This document shows positions 1-7,900 of a stretch of DNA of 55,876 nucleotides, one piece after another. Under the pieces are notes generated by a model. The model saw nothing but the letters and a program-made list of their open reading frames with translations. It did no database searches and had not been told where the DNA came from. Each line of letters begins with the position of its first letter. Position 1 is the stretch's first letter. Source of the DNA: Roseburia hominis (GTDB taxonomy: Bacteria; Bacillota; Clostridia; Lachnospirales; Lachnospiraceae); assembly GCA_021771815.1 (NCBI GenBank), contig JAETOE010000024.1, forward strand, positions 1 through 55,876, in the 5' to 3' direction. The position numbers were made by a program, and so were the translations under genes.

Positions 1-73
1 ATCTACGGTCATCCCGATGAGAGTCTGCAGCAAGTGCCGATACCGCACGATCGGAGAGATGTTATTGCCGAAA

Positions 74-376
74 TCAAAGTGCGGTTTGCCCCTCCCACAA
101 TGTGCCGTCTAACACCAGTATCATCTCTCCGAAATTTTCAAACAACTCCGAACCACCTGCCAGATATTGCACATACATCCCCTTTTTCCCTCTCCCAAAA
201 TGCATGATTTCCATGTCTTCACGGTGCAGTATATTTACTGCATCCGCCCACTCCTGCACTTGCCTCAACTGCATTCTTTCGTCCCGGTCAAAGCCGCTTT
301 TTCTTTCGCCGCCGCACGCACCGAGGATAACTGTACACATGACTCCGACAACCGCTAAACACTTTCTTATCCTCAT
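74..376 (-). CDS. Small lipoprotein, C-terminally truncated paralogue of the 452-1279 lipoprotein
   Basis: A 100-residue product with a signal peptide and a lipobox ending in Cys near residue 21 (ILGAC), so it should be anchored on the outer face of the membrane. Residues 38-48 (LRQVQEWADAV) match the segment VQEWADAI of the neighbouring 275-residue lipoprotein, but the protein stops where that paralogue continues for about 175 more residues. A -1 shift near position 80 would keep a frame open to the window edge, so this may be a frameshifted gene rather than a short one; the continuation shows no clear match to the paralogue. It is the last gene of the LXG toxin operon on this strand. A role as an immunity-like protein is inferred from position only. 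Confidence 0.55.
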   Translation of the reverse strand: MRIRKCLAVVGVMCTVILGACGGERKSGFDRDERMQLRQVQEWADAVNILHREDMEIMHFGRGKKGMYVQYLAGGSELFENFGEMILVLDGTLWEGQTAL

Positions 377-451
377 CCCTGCTCTTCCTTCTTCTGTGTC
401 CTCATGCTTTTCTTTCTCTTTACCGCTCCATCTTTCCCCACACGCAGACTG

Positions 452-1279
452 TCATTCAGCTACTTCCTCATCTTCGGCAGCATCCTTATGAACTGCCGCA
501 TTATATGCATGTATCCATCCCCTTTTCTCTGCGACATCCGTATCTCTCACCAATGACTTTCCATCATGTATCATGTAGACCTCACAGCCCGGAACCTGTG
601 CTTCGATTCGCTCTTTTAAAATCGTATAATCGCTGACCCTTGCACGGTCAAAATTCACTACGAAGTATTGCAAATTAGAGAAACTGTCTAGAAAGCTCAA
701 ATCGTATTCTTCCTGATCGCTGATTTCGCGCCATTCCATATCCCACAGAACTACAGGTATGTCCATCTTCGTCTTACCCATTTCCAGACACTGCTGCATC
801 TTCTGTTCCCCTCTCACATAGAAATACTGAAGCCTGAAATCTTCCTCTATTTCGAGATCAATTCCTCTCATATTAAAATATCCGCCATAAATATGATTAC
901 ACAGCGCATAATCTGATTTACTATCCATCTCATCATATCCAACATATATATCAATGTCATAATCCTCTCTCTGAAAATAGTCAGGATTCTCTTCCACAAA
1001 CTGGTTTGAAGCTTTCACGATTTGAGCCAGATTTTTCACAGCAGCGTCCCTTTTTTCCAAATAGGAAATCCCCATTCCGAGTCCCGTTCTTTGAAAATCT
1101 ATTAATCTCAGATTCTTCCCTTGCCATAAATCAATCGCATCCGCCCACTCCTGCACATGCATTATCTGCTTCACTGTGTTTTCATCAATATTGATACTCG
1201 GAGATCCTCCACAGCCAATGATACCCATGGCACAAGACATACATAGCATAACTGCAATGATTCGGGATCTTATGTTCAT
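452..1279 (-). CDS. Lipoprotein of unknown family, candidate immunity protein of the LXG toxin
   Basis: A 275-residue protein with a signal peptide and lipobox (GIIGC, Cys23). I do not recognise a named domain. Its start codon overlaps the stop codon of the LXG toxin gene (ATGA) and its Shine-Dalgarno lies inside the end of that gene, so the two are translationally coupled, as toxin and immunity pairs often are. Two relatives lie in the same locus: a truncated one at 74-376 and a decayed one at 2853-3460. The best conserved parts are the EWADA segment after the lipobox, the QEEYDLSFLDSF segment and the HDGKSLVRD segment near the C-terminus. An extracytoplasmic immunity role is inference from coupling and from the lipid anchor. 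Confidence 0.75.
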   Translation of the reverse strand: MNIRSRIIAVMLCMSCAMGIIGCGGSPSINIDENTVKQIMHVQEWADAIDLWQGKNLRLIDFQRTGLGMGISYLEKRDAAVKNLAQIVKASNQFVEENPDYFQREDYDIDIYVGYDEMDSKSDYALCNHIYGGYFNMRGIDLEIEEDFRLQYFYVRGEQKMQQCLEMGKTKMDIPVVLWDMEWREISDQEEYDLSFLDSFSNLQYFVVNFDRARVSDYTILKERIEAQVPGCEVYMIHDGKSLVRDTDVAEKRGWIHAYNAAVHKDAAEDEEVAE

Positions 1280-2748
1280 CTATTTTCCTCCCTGATATGC
1301 AATATATTATTATACATATTTTCCCACATGTGATTTAGAAGTCCACTGTCTTCTTTTTGGAGTTCAATAAATGCCTTGTATTCATCATAGTCCATATAAT
1401 ACTTCTTCCCCCACGTCGAGATTTCCAGCATAATCTGATGTTTGCCATCCTCCCTGTCATATTCTCTGATACCCGTCACTGTTACATAATGATCTCGGCA
1501 ATTCTGTACGGGAACATATTCTCCATTTCGAAATGCATAAAAGAGAATTCCCTGATAAGCCACCTCTCTCTCTTTCTTTCCTTTCTTTCCTTCCTCTCCG
1601 TTCTCTATCTCTTTCTCCTCCTCTTCCCCTTTTCCTTTCTCTATCTTATCCGGTATCTTATAACCGCTCGGTACTCCCTCCCCAATGTCCAATATTACCG
1701 GCAGATTATTCGAAAGCATCTCCTGAATATTATTCAACATATCAGCCTGCGTCAATTCCCACATGGTTGTATATCCCATCTCATGATGCTTAAAATACTG
1801 ATTTGTATAAAGCATCATAGAGATAGAATAATATCCTTCTTCATTTTCCAATTCCTTCCTTGCGCTCCAGTCGTCTTCTAAGAACTCCCTGACCTCCTGC
1901 ATATATTCCTCCTGTGTCAAATTCGTTCTCCCGCTCATATAAAGCAGCAGATTCACTGTCGCAATTATTCCGCATCCATACTTTTTTAATAATATATCTT
2001 CCTCAGCAAACCACCCCTGATCTCCCCCGTAATACACCGTTCCATTCTCTCCCACAATCGCAACATACCCGTCTTCCTTCAGCCCGATTCGCGTTCCTTC
2101 CTTCACATGATCCGTCCACGCCTCGTTAATCATGCGCATCCACTCCTGGTTCGTCTGCACGGCAAAGCCATTTCCGTTCCACGCGCCCTCAAGCGCCTCC
2201 AAGCCCTGCAAAATATAAGGAGACAAATCCTGTCCGAACAAACATCTCGTCTGTGCGTCAATCTCCTCTATGCACTCCAGCTTCTGCTCCAACAGCGTTA
2301 TCATCCGGTCGTTGGTATCTATCTCCTGCTCATAGTTCGCGATCATCCATCTCGCCCACCAACCGAGAAATCCTGCATATGCCGGATTGCACAGCAGCCT
2401 CTGATAGTTGCCGATACTCTCCTGACATTCCTGATTACGCATTGTAAGTTTTCTTATCTGCTCGTTGATTTCCTCCTCGTCCAAAAGTTCGTCCCCTGCA
2501 CACTGTTTTAGCGTACACGCATCCTCAATCCCCTGGCAGATTATACAGAGCATCCCCCGCAATACGGTCTTGTGATTTGAAAAATATGCTCTCATACTGT
2601 CCCAGCTCTCGCCCTGCAGCGTATCGGTTTCCGCGAACTGTTCCATAACGACGATCAACTCCGACAGCGCATCCTTATAGCCCCTGAAATTCTCTGTCAT
2701 ATCATCCGCCTGCCTGCGTATTTCATCCGGCACAATGACTCTTCCCAT
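1276..2748 (-). CDS. LXG-type polymorphic toxin with papain/C39-like cysteine peptidase domain
   Basis: A 490-residue protein. Residues 1-170 are helical and carry an LXG-like signature (DTLQGESWDSMRAYF, 42-56), the export domain of type VIIb secretion effectors. Residues 245-460 look like a papain-fold, C39-like peptidase: Cys259 in YGCGIIATVN, His420 in HYVTVTG, and a downstream STWG where this fold usually has an Asn/Asp. A Lys/Glu-rich low-complexity stretch (366-394) interrupts the catalytic domain. It starts with ATG after a GGAAGGA site. It lies between lipoprotein genes and downstream of two small helical genes typical of LXG adaptors. Peptidase or transpeptidase activity against a cell-surface target is inferred; the substrate is unknown. 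It could instead be an inactive C39-like binding domain. Confidence 0.72.
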   Translation of the reverse strand: MGRVIVPDEIRRQADDMTENFRGYKDALSELIVVMEQFAETDTLQGESWDSMRAYFSNHKTVLRGMLCIICQGIEDACTLKQCAGDELLDEEEINEQIRKLTMRNQECQESIGNYQRLLCNPAYAGFLGWWARWMIANYEQEIDTNDRMITLLEQKLECIEEIDAQTRCLFGQDLSPYILQGLEALEGAWNGNGFAVQTNQEWMRMINEAWTDHVKEGTRIGLKEDGYVAIVGENGTVYYGGDQGWFAEEDILLKKYGCGIIATVNLLLYMSGRTNLTQEEYMQEVREFLEDDWSARKELENEEGYYSISMMLYTNQYFKHHEMGYTTMWELTQADMLNNIQEMLSNNLPVILDIGEGVPSGYKIPDKIEKGKGEEEEKEIENGEEGKKGKKEREVAYQGILFYAFRNGEYVPVQNCRDHYVTVTGIREYDREDGKHQIMLEISTWGKKYYMDYDEYKAFIELQKEDSGLLNHMWENMYNNILHIREENR

Positions 2749-2852
2749 CGTCTATCCTTCCTCCCGTTCTTTCCACAATTTCCACACTCGTGCTTTCATT
2801 ATTCCTAAATCTATCTTGAGACTTTGCACATTTTTTGCAGTTACATATTCTT

Positions 2853-3460
2853 TTATTTCTCCCTTTTCCCCGCCGGATTCACATCTTTTACCAGTGATTT
2901 GCCATCATCCATGATGTAAACCTCGCAATCTGGAATTTTAGCTTCGATGCGATTCTTTAACACGGTGTAGTCGAATTTTTCGTCCCCTTCTATATTTATG
3001 ATGATGTATTCCAGATTTACAAAATTATCAAGAAATGACAGATCAAATTCCTCCTGATCCCATATCTCACTCCACACCCTGTTCAAGAGCAGAACCGGAA
3101 CATCTATCTTTACCTGATCGTTCTCCATGCCCATATAAAATGTATACTGCATTTCTATATAAAAATATTGGAGTTGATTGCTTTCTTCTATATCCAACTC
3201 CAGATCTCCTATCCCAAAATAATCATCTATAAACCGATTCGAAATCACAACATCATCCGTCGGACCTCCGCCCAGACAACGCATCGTAATCTCAAAATCA
3301 TCTCAAGTATATCTACTGCATCCGACCATTCCCCCACCTTTCGCGTCTGCATCCATTCTTTCCATCCAAAATTGTTTTTTATACTACCACCGCACGCCCC
3401 ACACGCAAAACTCAAGCATATAGCCGCCCCACACATCAACCACCTTATTTTTCTTGTCAC
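2853..3460 (-). pseudogene. Decayed third copy of the lipoprotein family (internal deletion plus frameshift)
   Basis: Two frames together reconstruct a relative of the 452-1279 lipoprotein. The 3460-3245 frame gives a signal peptide, a lipobox (ACGAC) and the EWSDAVDIL segment. The frame ending at 2853 gives the C-terminal half, including QEEFDLSFLDNF and DDGKSLVKD, closely matching the intact copy. The frames meet near 3303. Aligned to the paralogue, about 60 residues are missing at that point and the remaining DNA is out of frame, so a deletion of about 180 bp that was not a multiple of three is the simplest explanation. The start has a usable upstream site, so a short secreted fragment might still be made. 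Confidence 0.75.
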
Positions 3461-3495
3461 GTCATGCTCCTTTTTCTATAATATATTAAATGCCA

Positions 3496-3759
3496 TTAAA
3501 ACCACTTTCTGTCGCTCTCCTCCAGCATTCTGTTTCGCTCTTCCCTGATATTTCTTAGACGCGCCCGATTCTCTTCCAAAAGCTCCGACAGTACCGCGTC
3601 CTTGCTCCATGTCTCAGCCATTTGCTCGTAAAACCGCTGATTGTGTACCTCAGCATCGGCGCGTTCCTCTTCCTCCTGTCTTGTGCGCATCCACATGCGC
3701 CTCTGCATCTCTTCTTCCTTCTCCGCCTGCAAATTTCCGCTTGTTCGCTCTTCCGTCAT
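3496..3759 (-). CDS. Small helical protein, LXG adaptor-like (DUF3958-type)
   Basis: An 87-residue, highly charged, almost entirely helical protein without signal peptide or membrane segment. Its size, its Glu/Arg-rich composition and its position just upstream of an LXG toxin gene fit the second of the two small Lap-type targeting factors (DUF3958) that bind LXG domains and guide them to the type VII machine. I see no diagnostic residue that proves the family. It begins with ATG after AAAGGGGAT. It is cotranscribed with the 3907-4176 gene from the promoter at 4229-4257; a 147-bp gap with no convincing gene separates them. Confidence 0.55.
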   Translation of the reverse strand: MTEERTSGNLQAEKEEEMQRRMWMRTRQEEEERADAEVHNQRFYEQMAETWSKDAVLSELLEENRARLRNIREERNRMLEESDRKWF

Positions 3760-3906
3760 GCCTATCCCCTTTCGTACATTTTCTCGCTGTTTCCCACTGC
3801 CCCTTCATTTTCAAACAGCCTGCCGTTTCCTTCTTCACCGCAGCCCCAAAACATCCTCTGTTTTCTTCTTCACCGCAGCCCGCGTTCCTTTTTATCGCGA
3901 TACTCA

Positions 3907-4176
3907 TCACACCCGCCTTGCGGCGTGGCTCTCATCCGTTCCTGCAAGCGCTGTCGCAGTCTCCATAATATGACGCGCATCCGCCTCAAATACCTGTCTG
4001 TACTCTCCGATCTGCGCAGCAAGGCTCTGATAGTATGCCACTGCATTCGACACCCCATCCAGTACCGTCGTCTCCGCCAGATAAATCTCCTTCTGCTCAA
4101 GCTCTTCTAATTGTCCGCGAATGCCTCCTGCAGTCTGCATGGCATCGTCCACATTGTTCTTCAATATCCCACTCAT
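3907..4176 (-). CDS. Small WXG100/Lap-like helical protein (DUF3130-type), LXG adaptor candidate
   Basis: An 89-residue protein beginning MSGILKNNVDDAMQ, predicted as two helices with a short turn and no signal peptide. It fits the first small adaptor (DUF3130-type, WXG100-like) found at the head of LXG toxin operons. The ATG at 4176 is chosen because GGGAG sits six bases upstream; a longer frame reaching 4257 would begin inside the -35 box of the promoter. First gene of the operon that runs through the toxin and lipoproteins. Family membership is inferred from size, helicity and context. Confidence 0.6.
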   Translation of the reverse strand: MSGILKNNVDDAMQTAGGIRGQLEELEQKEIYLAETTVLDGVSNAVAYYQSLAAQIGEYRQVFEADARHIMETATALAGTDESHAARRV

Positions 4177-4228
4177 ACATTTCTCCCATGATTCCTCTTT
4201 GTTTTCTACGTTTATAGTAGTTTTTATT

Positions 4229-4257
4229 ATTTTAACATATAGTTGTACCCAAGGCAA
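4229..4257 (-). promoter_or_regulatory. SigA-type promoter of the LXG toxin operon
   Basis: On the minus strand TTGCCT (4252-4257) and TAAAAT (4229-4234) are separated by exactly 17 bp. Transcription would begin near 4222, giving a leader of about 45 nt before the ATG at 4176. Confidence 0.6.
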
Positions 4258-4301
4258 CTATATCTTTAGTACTAATTACAGGAATGCATTGTTTTCATTA
4301 C

Positions 4302-4335
4302 AAAAAAGGCATACAGTCCATGCTGTATGCCTTTT
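4302..4335 (-). terminator. Intrinsic terminator downstream of the TetR gene
   Basis: A 13-bp stem (GGCATACAG pairing with CTGTATGCC, extended by A-T pairs) with a six-base loop and a T tract on the minus strand. It ends the RND-tetR operon just before the LXG operon promoter. Confidence 0.85.
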
Positions 4336-4355
4336 CACATTTCGACTCTTTTTTC

Positions 4356-4985
4356 TTAATTCAAGCTCTTCACAAACGCCCCATAAACAAATTCCTTTCC
4401 CTGTTCCATGGAAAGCGGCGGCACTTCCCCTTTCTCCCTTCTGACCAGAAGGCTTGCAAAAGCAATCACCTGTGCAACGAACGCCATCTTCTGCAATTCC
4501 GGATTCCGTTCCTTTATCACACCCTCTGCAACGCCCTGCCTCATAAAACACTCTACAATGTCTTCCATCACACGGCAGCCCTTATCTTGCTGCCGTTTCT
4601 CACATTCTCTATGCAATGATTCCGAAATCTCATAGGAGCCTGTAGAAATGCGGACCAACAGACAAAATGTCTCCTTCTCCCGAAACACTTCCGTCATGTA
4701 ATCAAGAATTTTCCCAAACTTTTCCCGAAAGCTTCCATCTTCCTTTACGATTCGCGAAAGCTGTTCACGTTTGCCCTGCACGTCGTAAAGGATAGCGTCG
4801 GCAATGATTTCCTCCTTCGAAGAAAAATATTCATACGCTGTTCCTTTTCCGATTCCTGCCCGCGCTGTAATATCTGAAACTTTTATTTTGTTGACGTCAA
4901 AGCCTTCCTCAACCATCTCTATGACTGCCTGATACATGAGAAGCACTTTCTGCGGCGGAGCGGAAGAGCATTTAATTTCTTCCAT
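4356..4985 (-). CDS. TetR-family transcriptional repressor of the RND exporter
   Basis: A 209-residue regulator. The N-terminal helix-turn-helix is clear (KIKVSDITARAGIGKGTAYEYF), with the usual TetR recognition helix ending in YEYF followed by KEEIIADAI. The C-terminal ligand-binding part is variable, as normal. The start is set at 4985 (MEEIK) because AGGAGGAA lies just upstream, overlapping the end of the exporter gene, whose stop is one base before this ATG; coupling is likely. A longer frame would extend into the exporter and lacks a ribosome site. It probably binds the palindrome at 9021-9036 and so represses its own operon until a substrate of the pump binds. Confidence 0.88.
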   Translation of the reverse strand: MEEIKCSSAPPQKVLLMYQAVIEMVEEGFDVNKIKVSDITARAGIGKGTAYEYFSSKEEIIADAILYDVQGKREQLSRIVKEDGSFREKFGKILDYMTEVFREKETFCLLVRISTGSYEISESLHRECEKRQQDKGCRVMEDIVECFMRQGVAEGVIKERNPELQKMAFVAQVIAFASLLVRREKGEVPPLSMEQGKEFVYGAFVKSLN

Positions 4986-4986
4986 A

Positions 4987-7900
4987 TTATAATTCCTCCT
5001 CCACCATGCTCTTGTCACGGTTAAACGCATCATAAATACACGGTACAACAATGAGCGTAAGCAATGTTCCGTAAACCAATCCTCCCTCCGTTACGATTGC
5101 CATCGGCTGCATCATCTCTGAGCCGTCGCCGATTCCAAGCGCCATCGTAGACATAGAAAGAATCGTCGTAAGCGCAGTCATGAGTACCGGACGGAGTCTC
5201 GTTCGCGCGGACTCAACAATCGCCTCCTTCTTGCCCATTCCCTCACGCCTCAACTGATTGATATAGTCCACCAGCACGATACCGTTATTTACGATAATTC
5301 CGGCAAGCATAACGAAACCGATCATCGCCACGACGCTGACTTCTTTTCCGGTAAAAAACAATGCAAAAAGCCCTCCGGTAAATGCAAGCGGAATCGTGAA
5401 CATGATGATGAACGGTGACAAAAACGACTGGAACTGCGCCACCATGATCAGGTAAATAAATATAACTGCAAGGAGCAGCATCAGATAAAGCTGCTGCATC
5501 GCATCGTTAATCATCTCATCCTCTCCCGCCATGGAAATAGAATAGCCCTCCGGCAATTCAATCCCGGCAAGCGCATCCTTCAGCGAATTGCTGACAAGCG
5601 TGACATTATGATCCGCATCGATTCCAGCCGTCACATTGACATAACGGGTCTGGGAATCTCTGGAAATCGCATTTAAACTATTGCCCTCCTCGAACGTTGC
5701 AATCTCGGTAAGCGGAATTTCCTCTATGCCGTCATCTTCCTCGTCATCAGCGTCCTCTCCGTTCTCTTCCGTGCTTTTCGCATCGCTGCCGTTCTTTTCC
5801 TCATCAGTCTCTGCATCGCTGTCATCTTCTTCCTCATCGTCCCCGCTCATCTGGCTCATCTTATCCTCATAAGTAAAGGTGAGATTCCTGATATCCTCAA
5901 GCGTAACGCCCGCCTGATCCTCGCTCTGTACAAAGACTTCATAATCCTTCAGATCTGTCGAAATCGTCGTCGGCGACGTCTGTGACGCCATCTTTGCGTA
6001 TACAAGCTGGAATACCTGCGCCGTCGTCATGCCGTATTCCGCAGCCTTATCCTTATCCACATGGATCGTGACAGCCGGCGTTGTATCGTCAAGACCATCG
6101 TCCACATCCACGGTTCCTTCCTCAGCCTCGACAATCTCTGCAACCTGTCCCGCAATCTCCTGGAGCTTGTTCAGATCGCTTCCCTTAATTTCTACAGTAA
6201 TCCCGCTTCCAAGAAATGCGCTCATGTCAGACGCCGAAGAATCTGTGCCAACCTGACACGCGAGATCCTCTGTGCGTTCCCTGATCTGCGTTGTAATCTC
6301 GTCGGAAGTAACATCCGAATTCTCATCCAGGAGCAAATACATGGTAACGCTCTGTGTGCTTCCGCCCATCGACATCAGCGAACTGCCGCCCGCCATCGCA
6401 CCGATCGTCTCGATTCCCTCGATATCTGATATGCGCTCCACGACCTCGTCAGAAAGATCGCATAATTCCTCAAAGGTCAATACCTCATCTTCCCGCGCCG
6501 CAACCGTCACAGTGAGCTGATCCGTCTCCATGTCCATATCCATGAAGGAAAATCCCTTCGAAAACGCTGCAAGTGCGCTCGTTACCAGAAGCACGATGAC
6601 CGCGATAAAGACAACCGGCTTGTGCCGAAGTGCCTGACTTAAGAACCTGCCGTAAGCATCCTGCACCTTCTCAAAGAAATCATGCTTCACTTCCTTCGTA
6701 TTCTTGAGCACGCCCGCCGCCATCATCGGCACAAAGGTGAGCGCCACGATAAGACTCGCCGTCAGCGTAAACGCAATCGTCAGCGCAATATCCACAAAGA
6801 GCTGTCTCGTGATTCCCTCGGTAAAAATAATCGGTGCAAATACGCAGACTGTCGTGAGCGTCGATGCAATAATCGCGCCAGTCACGCTTCCTGCTCCTTC
6901 GACCGCCGCCTTGCGGATGGAGTACCCTTCGTTCCGCAGACGATAAATATTCTCAATCACGACGATGGAATTGTCCACCAACATACCGATACCGAGTGCA
7001 AGACCCGAGAGAGATATAATATTCAGCGAAATATCCGTAAAATACATCAGTACGATCGCGAAAATAACACTGAGCGGAATGGAGCATGCAATCACAAGCG
7101 TCGGTTTAATATCTTTTAAGAAAAGAATCAGGACGATCACCGCAAGCAGCGCTCCAAAAACCATATTCTGCACAACCGACTGTACAATGATATCAATATA
7201 AATTCCCTGATTCATGAGAACCGCCATGTGAAGCGCTTCATTCTCCTTCTCAAGCGATGCGAATTTCTCCTGCGCGCGCTTCGTAACGTCTCCGGTCGAA
7301 TATCCGGTCTGCTTCTCAATGGAAAGCATGACCGCCGGATTGCCGTTCACCTTAGAGTAGGACTCATCAGCGTCATCCACCATCTCCACCGTTGCCACGT
7401 CGCAAAGGCGAATCGGTTCGATACCGTCCAATCCCATATCAAGCAGCACGACATTTTCCAACTCGTCCATAGATTCCAGCTTATCGCCGACACGTATCAT
7501 ATACTGGTCGTCTCCCTCACCGACATAACCTGCCGGCATGGAAAAATTCTGCGCCACCAGAAGATTTCCAAGCATATCCACAGAAAGAATCGCATCCAGG
7601 TCCGCGGAGTCCTCCGCGCTCTCCTTTGCAGTGTCAAGCTGGGTCTGCCCCATGGCAAGCTGATTCTCGGCGTCGGCAAGCTGCGCGGACGCCTCGCTCA
7701 TCTGAAGCAGTCCTTCCATCTGGCTCTGGCTGAGTTTTAATGACGCTTCATCCAACGCCGTCTTGCCGTCCGCCACCTGCGTCTGTGCCGCCTGCATCGT
7801 CGCGATTCCCGTATTGATCTGGGCGAGCATCGTCGTCATATCCCCGATCGCCCGTGGGATATCATCTAATGTATATACCTTGATTCCAACACTCTCAAGT

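Noticed and set aside
3650-3910. An 86-codon minus-strand frame between the two adaptor-like genes
   Set aside because: It overlaps the well-placed 3496-3759 gene in another frame and has low-complexity, charged composition without a ribosome site.
5681-5872. Ser-rich plus-strand frame
   Set aside because: It is the reverse of the acidic Asp/Glu-rich linker of the RND exporter.
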